A stretch of 64,000 nt of DNA. It comes from Isochrysis galbana (Eukaryota; Haptophyta; Isochrysidales; Isochrysidaceae). A model generated the notes under the pieces. That model did no database searches, was not told the DNA's origin, and saw only the letters and a program-made list of their open reading frames with translations. Every line of letters begins with the position of its first letter. The stretch's first letter is position 1. The stretch is taken from the NCBI GenBank assembly GCA_018136815.1, contig CM030937.1, forward strand, positions 4,028,226 to 4,092,225, read 5' to 3'. This document shows positions 40,096 to 54,614 of the stretch, in pieces. The position numbers and the translations under genes are program-made.

Positions 40096-41841
40096 AACTA
40101 AGTTTATACTTGGACGCGATGGAGCGCGCCGCCGCGACTCCCCTCTCCTTCGGGCCCCCCGCCGAGGGCGGCCCCCCTGCCCACATGGACCTGTCGCTGG
40201 CAAAGCGGCCGCGTCCGCCCTCAGAGGCCGAACAGGTGCGCGCGACCCCGGTCGCGCCACACGGCCCGTGGCCTCGGCCACACCTTGCGCAGCAGCCATG
40301 CTGGCCCCCCCCATGGGGGACAGCAGACTGCAGGACTCAGAGAGACAGCAACAGGCAGGAGGGACCTGCACTCCACAGGGCATGCCTTATGGCAGAGGCC
40401 ACACCCATCCCGACGAGGGTCGCGCCGCCTCGGCGGCGCGGCCCGCGGCCGGGTGGCCCTTATGGGCACAACATTCTGACATTCTGTCTGACGCACAAAA
40501 GGATCATGTATCTCTGTCCACACAGGGAGAGGAAGCCAACACCCACTCCTACACCAAGACCCTCAAGACAACCTGAGCCGCTACACCTCCATGCACGACA
40601 GCCCGCGACACGACTGACCCCTGCTCCCCACGGGCCTGTCCCTCAGGACCCTGAATCAGAGAAAGAAGACCAGCAAGCAGACTCTGACGCCACCTACGAA
40701 ATGTCCTTCACCCAAGCGGGCGACCTAGTGCTACTCGACACGACGGTCTATGCGGCCATTGTCGAACTCTTGCTCGAGCTTGAGGGTGTAGACCCCGAGC
40801 CGGACTTCTGGGCCCGCTCATCGAGGGGACCTTGGCACATCTCAGTCAACGAAGACTGCATGCAACAATTCCAAGCCCGCTACGGACTCCAAACCAACAT
40901 CCGCGTCCATCAAACGGACGTAGCGGTCAAAGTCGAAATCGTGTCCATTGAGGACAAGCTGAACAGGAAGGGTGCCTCATCGCGCAAGGCGTTGTATGAG
41001 GCCCTTCAAGACGTAGCGGCCCACTTCGTGGTGGAAGCCGACGGCCTTGCACAAGCATCGAAAATCACTCTCAGCATCCTGGTGAAAGCTGTCGAAAAGG
41101 AAGGGCTCACCTTCCTAAAGGGAAACCGTGAGCGCATGAAAATCGAAGGTGAGTCGGGCACATTTGTGTCCAAAGTGGCTCACGCTCCACGCTGGCACTT
41201 GTACGTCGCAGCGACCCAAGGGTCGTTCCTTACGAGCAACTTCCCACGCAAGCTCCTTCTTAATATCGACAACTCGGTGGTCCCTCTGCCGGAGGGGAGA
41301 GCTGCCACTCCCCCCTCCCCTCCCTCTTCCCTTTTCCTCCTCTCTTCCCTGCGGCGGGGGCCCATGGCGCGCGCCTGCGGCCCCTCTTCAGGTCCCCAGG
41401 AGGCCAGCAGGGGCCTAGGAGCGCAGCTCAGGGGGCAGGTGAGGCTGGGGCATGGCCCTGGCCCCTCCTGCCTCTCCATCGCTGGCTCTCGAGCCCCTGC
41501 CAGTCGACTGGAGCTGGCTGGGGGGTCCTGATCAGGGGGGCCCAGGGGGAGGAGGGGCTGGTCAGAGGGATGGGCAGGCCACGACGGGCCAGGGCGGGCG
41601 AGTCAGGCGGGCCTGTGGGGAGAGGAATGGGTCAGCAGGGCTGTGTGCTCCTGGCAGGCCATCAGGCGTGCCAGGAGAGTGAGTGGTTCCTCCCCCATGG
41701 CGGGGGAGGAGTGGAGAGAGGGGGGGGCTCGTGCTCCGCCATGGGTGAACCAAGTATAAACTTAGTTCTGACGGCAGGGGAGGAGTGGAGAGAGAGGGGG
41801 GCTCGTGCCCCCCCCTGGGCGAACCAAGTATAAACTTAGTT
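40096..41841 (+). mobile_element. Repeat A, most complete copy (about 1.75 kb)
   Basis: It starts AACTAAGTTTATACTTGG (40096-40113) and ends with the inverse AACCAAGTATAAACTTAGTT at 41748-41767 and again at 41822-41841, because the last 70 bases are duplicated. Between them lies one long frame (40119-41531) and a C/G-rich 3' segment. Inverted termini plus a frame starting five bases inside the left terminus suggest a DNA transposon of unrecognised type. Confidence 0.65.
40119..41531 (+). CDS. MERA protein of repeat A, unknown function
   Basis: 470 codons from the ATG five bases after the left terminus. Residues 1-60 (MERAAATPLSFGPPAEGGPP, then LAKRPRPPSEAEQVRATPV) are shared with other copies and include a basic NLS-like KRPRP. 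Residues about 60-185 are Pro/Arg-rich. Residues about 190-392 are a compact, well-composed domain (for example DLVLLDTTVYAAIVELLLEL, ARSSRGPWHISVNEDCMQQF, RERMKIEGESGTFVSKVAHA). The last 80 residues are low-complexity 3' repeat sequence read through. I see no DDE, tyrosine-recombinase, HUH or reverse-transcriptase motif. It could be a DNA- or RNA-binding accessory protein of the element, with any transposase supplied elsewhere. Confidence 0.5.
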   Translation: MERAAATPLSFGPPAEGGPPAHMDLSLAKRPRPPSEAEQVRATPVAPHGPWPRPHLAQQPCWPPPWGTADCRTQRDSNRQEGPALHRACLMAEATPIPTRVAPPRRRGPRPGGPYGHNILTFCLTHKRIMYLCPHRERKPTPTPTPRPSRQPEPLHLHARQPATRLTPAPHGPVPQDPESEKEDQQADSDATYEMSFTQAGDLVLLDTTVYAAIVELLLELEGVDPEPDFWARSSRGPWHISVNEDCMQQFQARYGLQTNIRVHQTDVAVKVEIVSIEDKLNRKGASSRKALYEALQDVAAHFVVEADGLAQASKITLSILVKAVEKEGLTFLKGNRERMKIEGESGTFVSKVAHAPRWHLYVAATQGSFLTSNFPRKLLLNIDNSVVPLPEGRAATPPSPPSSLFLLSSLRRGPMARACGPSSGPQEASRGLGAQLRGQVRLGHGPGPSCLSIAGSRAPASRLELAGGS

Positions 41842-46110
<4,269 letters not shown>

Positions 46111-46467
46111 ATCTGCTCGCGAGTAGGCCATCTCTTTGATCCCGTCGACTGTGCAGTACACTCTGCCTTGAGCTACCCAACAACACGACGAAGACTCGTG
46201 CTCTTTGTATGTTCTAGCATTTGCATTGCTTGCGATCGAAACTTGTTGGGGCCGTCCCCTCGGTAGTTATATGGTTGATGGATCACATGTGCTCAACTAT
46301 GAAAATATGCAAAGGCGGCAGGCGGCTCGCGCACGCATGTGAAGGCACGTGCGCTCAGCGGTCAGCGCTGGTTTGCCTCTAATCCGCACCGAGCGGGCAA
46401 AAAAACCTGAAGCGATTCTGGGCTAACACCTACTGCACGGTCTAGGTTCCTCTACCTCCCTACCGAC
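46111..46467. other. PDS 3' flank
   Basis: No gene. The last 70 bases carry the CTGGGCTAACACCTACT leader found upstream of repeat A 5' ends. Confidence 0.45.
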
Positions 46468-46665
46468 AACTAACTTTATAGTCAGTTACTATGGAGCGCG
46501 CCGGCGCGCCTCCCCTCTCCTTCGGGCCCCCCGCCGAGGGCGCCCCCTAGTCCCGATGGAACAGTCGAGCAGTCGCTGGCGAAGCGACCGCGTCCACCAG
46601 CAGAGGCCGAGTAGGTGTGTGCGACCCCGATCGCGATCGCGCCGCACGGCCCATTGCCCCGGCCA
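46468..46665 (+). mobile_element. Repeat A, 5' end fragment
   Basis: AACTAACTTTATAGTCAGTT (46468-46487) and an ATG at 46491 beginning MERAGAPPLSFGPPAEG; similarity ends near 46665, where repeat C begins. Confidence 0.65.
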
Positions 46666-46990
46666 CAAAAAAAATCTGAAGATTCTGGGCTACACACCTA
46701 CTAGTCTCGGGTCTTCCCGCCGCTAACTAACACCGCCCTTATATTCCCTCCCTCCACCTCCACCTCTTTCCCTGCCCCCCGTCGTTCCTTTTTCTTCGGT
46801 TTCCGGGGTCCGGCCTTGGTGCACTACCTAAGGCCTAGTTCGGAGTGTGGGTTTGGGCAGGCCTTTTGATTCGTATTGTTGTGCCGCGTGCCCACTTGGG
46901 CGCGTGTTGGGCTTATGGTCTGCATCGGTTTCGCGGACGTTCCTCTTTCTGTCTGTCTGTGTGTCGTGTGCCATGGCGCGCGCGCGCGCG
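46665..46990 (+). repeat. Repeat C, copy 2
   Basis: Matches 39273-39600. The right end passes into GCGCGCGCGC near 46978. Confidence 0.8.
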
Positions 46991-47154
46991 CAGGCATCAC
47001 ACGCACGGAGGCCCGCAGGAGAACGAAGTGAATGACGACAAATGAACGACAAAAAACGACACGGTACACGGTCTGGCCCGTCAAAAGGTAATTCCCACCC
47101 CCGTTTGCGATGTGTGATAAATTAAATTAAAATTTTAATGTTATTTATAAACTA

Positions 47155-47303
47155 TAGGGTGGTCAAACAATGATTTTTATAAGGGGTGAGGGGTGAAAAA
47201 ATGACCCTCTCAGAATTGAGGAAATTTGAGGATTTTTTACGGTAGAAAACTCCCAATACACCCAACTAGCACATATCCGGGGCCCATTAGGACCCGGACC
47301 CCC
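47155..47303 (+). repeat. Repeat G-related terminus, copy 3
   Basis: TAGGGTGGTCAAACA terminus and about 150 bases similar to 25020-25172. Confidence 0.7.
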
Positions 47304-47659
47304 AGGGAATTGGTCTTCCCACACGCGAATCTTTGGGCTAACGACAATGAGCTTAGACTTGATTGAGTAGGAGTAGGTAAACGACATGGGCCGGGCTTTG
47401 TTCCGATGGGCCCATGTGCAGCCCGAGTTTCCCTTTGTCAGCCAGATGGCAGATGGCACCTTGTGGCTTATCAGGGACGATGGCGGGCGTACGGCACGGA
47501 TGAGGGTGGATGTCCCGTAGGGAGATCCGGGGTGCCCGTCGCCTCTTCTCACGTGAAGAGAAAGAGAAGCCCCATTGGACTTAGAAAGTAAAAAGAGGAC
47601 AGGAGGGAGGAGGGAGGCAAGAGGCCATCCGCCATCCGTGATAGCTAGCGGCAGTAGCC
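47304..47659. other. Unassigned sequence with a repeat H tail
   Basis: No gene is recognised. The last 40 bases (GATAGCTAGCGGCAGTAGCC) resemble the end of repeat H near 7485-7510. Confidence 0.4.
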
Positions 47660-48150
47660 TGAATCTTCAGATGTTCTTTTGCTCTTGTCTGTGGGCTTGT
47701 CTGGCCTGTCTAGTCGGGTGTGGTGTCTGGTGTGGTGGTGTGTTGTGTTCTCTCCGTGCGGCTTTCAGGGAGCGGGTCGAGCCGTGGCTCGCGAGTACCT
47801 GGATGGTGGTGTCTCTGGCTGGTGGGCGCTGCGTCTGCGCCGCGTCGGCCATCACTTGGTCGGCAGGTGCGGCGGGGTGGGCGGAGGGAGGAGGGGAGGG
47901 GAGCGGGGCGCGCTTTATGACCCTATCAATATAATTGTAACGATAGTTTGTGGGCCAGGGCGCGAACAAGCCAGAGGCGTGCTTGTCAGGGAGGGGCTGG
48001 GTCAGCAGTGCAGTCTAGCCCTGCATACCAAGTGTGGCATGGCAGGTGGATGGCTGGTTCCTCCCCCCCCCATGCAGCGAAGGAGTGGAGAGGGAGGGGG
48101 CTCGTGCCCCGCCATGGGCAAACTAAGTAGTAGTAGTATGAACTTAGTTC
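47660..48150. mobile_element. Repeat B (inverted) joined to a repeat A 3' end
   Basis: The reverse complement of about 47930-47660 starts GATAGGGTCATAAAGCGCGC, the B-type 5' end with an altered start codon. From about 47965 the plus strand matches the repeat A 3' end and closes with AACTAAGTAGTAGTAGTATG...AACTTAGTT (48121-48146), a palindrome expanded by AGT units. Confidence 0.55.
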
Positions 48151-48753
48151 AGGAAGGAAGCGAAGAAGGCTTCTCCTCTAAAACACATGTAAACGACACA
48201 AAAGAAGGCGAAAGAAAGGGAAGGGAGAAGCAAGGGATCGGCGGGGCAGGGGTGAAGATCCCGTTGGAGGGAAGAGAGCTAGACGAAAGACGGCCGGGAC
48301 CTGAATTTGGCACATGTTGGGGGAGAGAAGAAGAGGGGAGATGGCAAGATGGGAGGACATGCGCCATCGACTTGAAAACAGACATGAGAAGGTGAAGAGC
48401 CCCCCCTCCCCCTCCCCCACCCGCAACAAGTTTATCGCCTGCAACAAGTACATCGAAGTAACTGAAGGGCGCGTCCTTGCGATACGTAGAAGCACAACGC
48501 GTTGTGAAGCAAATAAATCCTGAACCTCCCCAATGGATAAGTGCGATGTTGTATGCTAAACTGCGAGGCCCCGCCCTGCGCCCTCGCTCCACGAAGGGTA
48601 GTTGTTGGCAATCGATACCGACGGAGCGCGAGCACATGGCATGGTATAAAAGAGAAGCAGATGTGAGATTGAGATTATAGCGTGGGAGAGCGGGAGAGCC
48701 CTGAGTCGCCGACTCCTAGAGCACACCAATAATTGCGCGTTTAAGCTGAAGAA
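48151..48753. other. No gene recognised
   Basis: Purine-rich on the plus strand at 48160-48400; the rest includes the 3' flank of the P450 gene. Confidence 0.4.
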
Positions 48754-49306
48754 TCAACTTTTTCCCTGCCGCGGTGTCGGCTTCACAGATGAGGTGGCGA
48801 GCGTCGCCGTGATCTCACTATCACTGGAGTCATTGGGACTCGTTCTCTTGACGTTACGTAGTTCCAGTTTACTAGCAGGAATGAGGTCGAAGAGGTTATC
48901 GTCCGCCGGGAGCGGAGTCGGCACGTCGGCATCCAGAGCTGGCAACACCTCCACAAGAAACGCGATGATCATGGCGCGAGCCATCTTCTCACCGATGCAC
49001 CGCTTGGCTCCATAACCAAAAGTGACGAGCTCGAATTCAGTCGACATCCTTTCTAGCTCGCCCGATTTTAGAAAACGCATTGGGCAAAATGTCGAGGGCT
49101 GCTCAAAATAGTTGGCGTCTTGGTGAACAGCATTCGGATACAGCCACAAAATGGAACCGCGCGGTATGTGTACGCCGTCAAAGTCAACGTTCCTCAGTGC
49201 TCGACGGATGACAGTATTCCCTGGCAGCATTGTGTGCAACCGGACGCTTTCGTCGATGCATGAATTCAAGAAACTGAGACCTATGGAGACAAAGGTGTGG
49301 GACGGA
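48754..49306 (-). CDS. Cytochrome P450, C-terminal part (cut by gap)
   Basis: About 175 residues survive. The K-helix ExxR is present as DESVRLHTMLPGNTVIRRA, a PERF-equivalent as CPMRFLKSG, and the heme-thiolate signature as FGYGAKRCIGEKMARAM with the ligand cysteine. Hence this is a heme monooxygenase of the ER type. The N-terminal two-thirds lie beyond the gap at 49307-49406 or have been lost; the bases next to the gap include a possible acceptor (CCATAG), so the last exon may begin near 49280. Substrate cannot be inferred; CYP51-like sterol or other eukaryotic clans are all possible. It ends at 48754 after a polar tail. It would be divergently arranged with the methyltransferase gene across the gap. 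Confidence 0.85.
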
Positions 49307-49406
49307 NNNNNNNNNNNNNNNNNNNNNNNNNNNNNNNNNNNNNNNNNNNNNNNNNNNNNNNNNNNNNNNNNNNNNNNNNNNNNNNNNNNNNNNNNNNNNN
49401 NNNNNN
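49307..49406. other. Assembly gap (100 N)
   Basis: Placeholder gap of unknown real size. It separates the P450 C-terminus from a 5'-incomplete methyltransferase frame, so missing exons of both genes are expected here. Confidence 0.99.
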
Positions 49407-51044
49407 ACACCCGCTCAGACCAGCTCCGTCTGGCCGCTCTCTTTACTCGCATTCGTGACTGCCTGTCATGCACACCGTCTTCCTGGCCAGCTTATGCCGC
49501 GCGGCGATAGTGAGTCGCAGCCCGCCCGTGCAAACTTACAAGGGCGGTGTGACGAGGAACGCGCGATCAATACGGAGCTTCGCTGTCAAGTAAAGCCGAA
49601 GAAAATGCACGAGATTGTGCGATTAAGCGACGCTTCAGACCGGGTCGGACGTGCGGCTAGCTGTGACACCGCTGTGGACGTCGGCTCTGGGCTGGGCTAC
49701 TTCTCCCGTACACTTGCCTTTGAGCGATCTTGGGACACAATTGGCATCGAGGCAGTTGCCTCCAATGTGCATGCTGCACGTGAGATCGACAAGCGAGTGC
49801 GGTCCAAGATGCTACACAAACTTGCGCATAACTGGACCCCCGGCCTCTTGCGACACATCATTGCTTATGTTCCAACAACAATGAGCTCGGACGCGTTTCT
49901 CTCGTTGGTTCAGCCATTGATGGAACCAGCCATTGCTACTCCGGAAAGGCTGCCGTCTCAGGCTAGCAGCTGTACTGGTGAGGGTTACCCTGGGAGAGTG
50001 CTGGACACATGCTTTGGCCACAAAGAGTGCCCCGTCAAACAGAGGCGCATCGCCCTTCTTGGCCTGCATACATGTGGAGATCTTGCTTGTACATTGCTGC
50101 GCATCTTCGACTCCGCGGGTGATTCGGTCGGATGTATTGTCAACGTTGGTTGCTGCTACATGCATATCACTGAGGCGGGATGTGTTGCTCCAACGGCTGC
50201 GCCTAGACAGCTCTCGCAGGCCGAATGGGAGCGTAATAACCCTTGCGCAGTTGTGCTTACGACGACTGCGCCAAGCACAGAGTCTGCAGAGCTCGTTGAG
50301 GAAGATGATGCATATTCGGAATGTGCGTGTTGCGAGTCATACCCCAATGGGAATGTACTGCCACCTTCATCTCCATGTTGCACCGCTCGTTCTCCAGCGA
50401 CTGAATGCCACGTGGTTCAGGACACCGAGGTTGCACTTGGATTCCCAATGAGCAAATACGTCCGCTCGCGCGGCATTCGATTGGGCTATCACATACGCGA
50501 AATGGCATGTCACTCAAGCTCCTCGTATGCTGCTAGGCTGCGCGAGACGACACAATGCGGCGAGGCGGGTGAGAGGGCGCTCCAATTGCACGCACGGCGG
50601 GCAGTGCTCGAAATTCTCTTGCAGCGGCGGGCCGGATACGATCAGCTCAAGCGTGCCAAGTGTGGTACCATCAAAGGAGCAGCGAACTTGTCTTTTGAGG
50701 AGTATTGTGACAAATGCTTCGAAAAAGTCGGCCTGCCCTTGCTCTCGCAAACCGAACGCTCTGAGGTCGTGAGAGAATTAGCTCCCCTCCTGGCTCGGTG
50801 GCGGCAAGTCGTTGTCTATTTTGTACTTCGTCAGATGCTCGCGCCACTATGGGAAGCTCTCATACTACTTGATCGTCTTGTATATCTTGGAGAGAGAGGT
50901 CACCATGCCGCTTTATTCCCTATTTTCGATCCTATGCTTTCACCTCGTAACTTCGCCCTCGTTGGAGCGAGGCCCAGTGCAGAAACGACCGCGGATAGAT
51001 TTGCTGAGGCACTTCCTTCAGAGGCACTCGTCGTGCTACAATGA
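49407..51044 (+). CDS. METTL25/RRNAD1-like methyltransferase, 5' end in gap
   Basis: The frame is open from the gap edge to the stop at 51042-51044 (about 545 codons). Conserved points of the METTL25/RRNAD1 family appear in order: VKPKKMHEI, motif I AVDVGSGLGYFSRTL, ALLGLHTCGDLACTLLR, IVNVGCCYMHIT, LGFPMSKYVRS, REMACHSSSSYA and a long helical C-terminus. The fold is a class I S-adenosylmethionine-dependent methyltransferase with a cysteine-containing centre. Substrate is not established here; family members act on protein or RNA targets. Between about 50160 and 50440 there is a low-conservation insert. The first in-frame ATG is at 49494 but the family usually has more N-terminal sequence, so the real start probably lies in the gap. 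Confidence 0.82.
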   Translation, partial: TPAQTSSVWPLSLLAFVTACHAHRLPGQLMPRGDSESQPARANLQGRCDEERAINTELRCQVKPKKMHEIVRLSDASDRVGRAASCDTAVDVGSGLGYFSRTLAFERSWDTIGIEAVASNVHAAREIDKRVRSKMLHKLAHNWTPGLLRHIIAYVPTTMSSDAFLSLVQPLMEPAIATPERLPSQASSCTGEGYPGRVLDTCFGHKECPVKQRRIALLGLHTCGDLACTLLRIFDSAGDSVGCIVNVGCCYMHITEAGCVAPTAAPRQLSQAEWERNNPCAVVLTTTAPSTESAELVEEDDAYSECACCESYPNGNVLPPSSPCCTARSPATECHVVQDTEVALGFPMSKYVRSRGIRLGYHIREMACHSSSSYAARLRETTQCGEAGERALQLHARRAVLEILLQRRAGYDQLKRAKCGTIKGAANLSFEEYCDKCFEKVGLPLLSQTERSEVVRELAPLLARWRQVVVYFVLRQMLAPLWEALILLDRLVYLGERGHHAALFPIFDPMLSPRNFALVGARPSAETTADRFAEALPSEALVVLQ

Positions 51045-51114
51045 GCGAATGAACCTAATTGCAAGGGACATACAGCTCTTGAAGACGCCACTCATGCTAC
51101 TAGTCTACTACCCA

Positions 51115-51265
51115 ATACCGGGAAACGCCAACCGCGCCCTTATTCCCCACCCACTCCCTTTTCCGCATCCCCTCATCTTTCCTTCATCTTTGTTTTCAGG
51201 GGGTGTGGTCCATGTGGACTACGTTGGGCCTTGAGTGAGGGGAGGGCTGGGACAGGCCTTTCGTG
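51115..51265 (+). repeat. Repeat C, partial copy
   Basis: Shares ACCGCGCCCTTATTCC and the GGGCTGGGACAGGCCTTT layout with the two longer copies. Confidence 0.5.
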
Positions 51266-51348
51266 GTGATGATGTTTGGAGTCGTGGCCGGTGTGGCCCG
51301 ACATTGTGGGTGGGGCCCCAGCCCGAAGGCTTTCCCCATGGGATAGAG

Positions 51349-51610
<262 letters not shown>

Positions 51611-51694
51611 TGGGGGGCCACCGCACTCCTTCGCACGCGACTGGCTCCCATCGTACAGAAGCCCCCCCCCCTCCATCTCTGAGCCACAACTAGA

Positions 51695-51830
51695 AAAATT
51701 ATCATTAAAGCGATAGGGTCATGGAGCGCGCGCCGACGAAGCGGCCGCGCGCAGGAAACCACACCACTCAAGTGCACGCGAACCCCGGCCCATGCCACCA
51801 CCCAGAGGCGGAGCCAAACCAGAATAACTA
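51695..51830 (+). mobile_element. Repeat B, short copy
   Basis: AAGCGATAGGGTCATGGAGC leads to ATG at 51721 with a 35-codon frame (MERAPTKRPRAGNHTTQVHA) that stops at 51828. Same start context as 59162-59186. Confidence 0.55.
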
Positions 51831-51949
51831 GAAAGCTCCCCTTCTCCTTCTCCTATAATTCATTCTCCATTCAAGAGAGGCCAAACCCCTCTGGGGCTCT
51901 AGCCCCAAGCGCCAGAGGCACTCACCCATAGGGAGGGAATGACGAGAGT

Positions 51950-52527
51950 TCACGTTCCGTCGAATATGGGACAAAGGGCATGCTGCCTTTTGATCAGCGT
52001 GTCCGTGAAGATCATGTACCGGTGCAGCGCATCTGCATCGGTCGAGCATAGGCCCATACCCATACCTGCGCGATGCGCGAGCAGCGTTTCAAGCGCTGAG
52101 TGAGGTCCTGTTTCTGTTTCTGTAGCTTGATTGAGTGCGCGTTTGGAGTGCGCGGGCAGGGTGCTCAAGGTGCTAGCCGGGAGTGCATTGCTATTATCTT
52201 GTCTGCTCTCCGTGTAGGCCCGTGTAGGAAGGCGGAAGGCCATTCTTTGTCACCTCGCACCTCGGCCTGGGTCACATTGGGCGCTGCGGTGGGGCGTGGG
52301 GCTGGCGGCCATGCTGCGTGGGCAGGTGAAGCGTGAAGCAAGAAACACCCGAGTGCGATGGCATGAAGCACCGGTGAGACCGCCGACCGGCGACCGGTGT
52401 CCCCTGACCATTTAGTCCGGCGAACACCAGCGACAAGGGGGGGCTGACCACCGCCGTGCTCTTGCTGGAGCGCGGCGAAGGTCGAAGGTCGGCCTGCCAA
52501 GGTGGGACGGTCTGGGTCGGTCGCCAT
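51950..52527 (-). CDS. Small hypothetical protein with lumenal-type signal (2 exons, tentative)
   Basis: Exons 52527-52254 and 52107-51950 join in phase at CGAG|GTGACA and AACAG|GACC to 143 residues. Residues about 50-70 form a hydrophobic stretch ending SPAHA|AW, a typical signal-peptidase or thylakoid-processing site, preceded by a basic, Ser-rich leader. That suits a bipartite plastid-lumen presequence, but this is inference. The mature part (HSALETLLAHRAGMGMG, TDADALHRYMIFTDTLIKRQ) is unknown to me. The splice model rests on consensus and phase only. Confidence 0.4.
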
Positions 52528-52734
52528 TGCTCCGCTCCCACTTCGGATTGCGAGATTGCGAGGGGGGAAAAGGCGGGGGGGGATCTTCGCCCCCTCTCGT
52601 GAAAAAGTATTCTGACCCTCAGATGTACCGCCTTTTTTTTCAACCCAATATCCCCCACCTCTACTTTTAATTTCCTCTTTCTCTGAGAATTTCTCTTTCT
52701 CTTTCTATCTCTGTCTCTATCTCTCTCTCTCTGT
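52528..52734. other. Intergenic, C/T-rich end
   Basis: Includes short TCTCTTTC repeats at 52675-52740. No gene. Confidence 0.4.
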
Positions 52735-52822
52735 CATCTATCTGCTATCTGTCACTGACATGTGTCATGACCCCTCTGCTTTTTGCTGCCGCCCTGGCTG
52801 CCACCTGGCAGCCAGCGCGATA
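52735..52822 (+). mobile_element. LTR end fragment of the copia-type fossil family
   Basis: About 85 bases match the right end of 54615-55277 (GCCGCCCTGGCTGC...CAGCGCGATA). The remainder of the LTR is absent. Confidence 0.6.
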
Positions 52823-53185
52823 CTCCTGTAAGCTCCAACCGTCTATTCGCTACTAGCACTACGTGGAAATCCGAATTCGGCTCGTCGACTTTGATACCTA
52901 AAAATAGTCTTGCTATTAGCAGCATCACCTGTAGCTGCAGGAGTAGTGTAGGTAAAATAGTAAACCTTCGGTTGGCGCGAACACCCCTCCCGCGCTCCCC
53001 CCTTTCCCCTATCCCCCTCCCCTTCCACCCCGCCCCGCACACACATCCCACACGCTCGTGCACACACACACACGACAGGCTTGCAATTGCCACAAACTTC
53101 TACCCGACCTCGGCCCGCTCCTGAAAGCCTGATCTGCTATCTCCCTTCTCGTCCTCTTGACTGCTTTTGTTGTGGTCCCTGCTCC

Positions 53186-53857
53186 ATGGAGGAGATGCGG
53201 ACGACTCTGTGTGCACATGCGTGCGTCACGGCCCTCCAAGAGATGGGTGATGGCAGCTCAGTTCATCAGGTCATCGAGGCTGACACTGACGAGCTGTTTT
53301 GCCGCCCCGAGGCAAGACGGGCCCTTTACCAGCTGGGCAGTGCGGTAGACACCAAGCGGTTCATGGAGCCATCACGTCGTGTAAGTATGAGCGTTCGGAT
53401 AGAACTTTCAGGTGCACACATTAATACTGTCGACCTCCCACCAATTAATGACGTTGCTTCTGAGGTGGGGACTTCATCACCGCTTCGTTGCGCCATCATT
53501 TGCACGAGTCATCCTCAATCTCCTCGTGCAGCTGGAGTGACAGCTGGGCCTGCAATGTCTCCTGATGTTCTCGCTCGTACGGGTGATTCAACCCCTTTCA
53601 CACCATGTACGCCATGTCAAAGCAACGACTCGGTCTCGTCTACACGCACGCGCCGGCCCTCAAAGCGAATCGGCGCAATGTCTGCTTCAGCAACGCGTCA
53701 GGTGCTTCCTAAGAAGCGCAGTCGACGTGCAAGTGCAGAAGAGTCTAGTGCATTTGATCGCATAGTGCCTAGTGACTTCACCACATCGCCACAAGTACCC
53801 CTACCCTTGAGGAGCACTCCCAAGCGATTAGCCACACAAGTCCTGCGCCCACTTTGA
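53186..53857 (+). CDS. Hypothetical protein with basic C-terminus
   Basis: 224 codons from ATG 53186 to the stop at 53855-53857. An earlier in-frame codon context extends to 53081, but 53186 gives a better start. The first 60 residues (EEMRTTLCAHACVTALQEMG, SVHQVIEADTDELFCRPEA) look like a small helical domain. The rest is Ser/Pro/Thr-rich with basic clusters (TRTRRPSKRIG, PKKRSRRAS) resembling nuclear localisation signals. A GTAAGT at 53380 might be a donor that shortens the reading frame. AATAAA lies at 54046, about 190 bases downstream. Possible nuclear regulator; family not recognised. Confidence 0.5.
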   Translation: MEEMRTTLCAHACVTALQEMGDGSSVHQVIEADTDELFCRPEARRALYQLGSAVDTKRFMEPSRRVSMSVRIELSGAHINTVDLPPINDVASEVGTSSPLRCAIICTSHPQSPRAAGVTAGPAMSPDVLARTGDSTPFTPCTPCQSNDSVSSTRTRRPSKRIGAMSASATRQVLPKKRSRRASAEESSAFDRIVPSDFTTSPQVPLPLRSTPKRLATQVLRPL

Positions 53858-54057
53858 CGCATCAGAACCGTGAGAACAACCTACAGTAATCACAAGGGTG
53901 GCCTCATCTACAGCGTTTGTCGAATAGGTGCGCACGGCATGATGCACTATGCTCAATCGCTGATAATGCTGAGCCCTTACAAAGCCGGCAAGTCGGTGCT
54001 CTCAATGCTGCTGAGCTGTGTAGACGAATACTCAAAATGTTGCTTAATAAAATTTTC

Positions 54058-54440
54058 AACTCAGTTTATACTTAGTTCAGCATGGGGGGGGGCGCCTCGC
54101 GTCCCCCCTCAGGCACCAATTCCCCTCCGGGGGGCCCGTCGGTCAACCCCATGCTCTGCCTTCTTGCATGAGCAGGACATTCAACACAACCACCCAGACC
54201 CCCAGTGGGCGCGGGTCGCGAGCCGCACTCCCAGGCCCGCTTGGGCCTGCTCTTGTACTGACTCCCCCCCCCCCCATCCTTGGTCGCCAGGCAGACAAGG
54301 GCCTCTGGGCGGCACCCAGGAGCCCAGCGAGGCGAGCGAGGGAGAGGCAGGGGGGGCCAGGGGCTGAGCCCCAGCCTCCACTGCCCCCTGAGCTGCCCTT
54401 GCTGGCCCTCCGGGTGCCCCCAAAGGACCTCTGAGAGCAG
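54058..54440 (-). mobile_element. Repeat A, 3' part, inverted, diverged
   Basis: AACTCAGTTTATACTTAGTT (54058-54077) followed by GC-rich sequence and the block CAGACAAGGGCCTCTGGGCG...AGGCAGGGGGGGCCAGGG, corresponding to 35555-35660. Confidence 0.6.
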
Positions 54441-54614
54441 GTCGTGGCGCGCTGCATCGCATCTGGCGAGATCTCGACAGAGGATGCGCACCTCTGCACG
54501 CCGTACGCATGTGATTGCCACTCATCATGCGCACGGCGTGCGCCTGCAGAAACCCTTCATGCGCATCCGTGATGAAACTCCAGGGTCCTCCTCCCAGCCT
54601 TCTCCACCACCACC

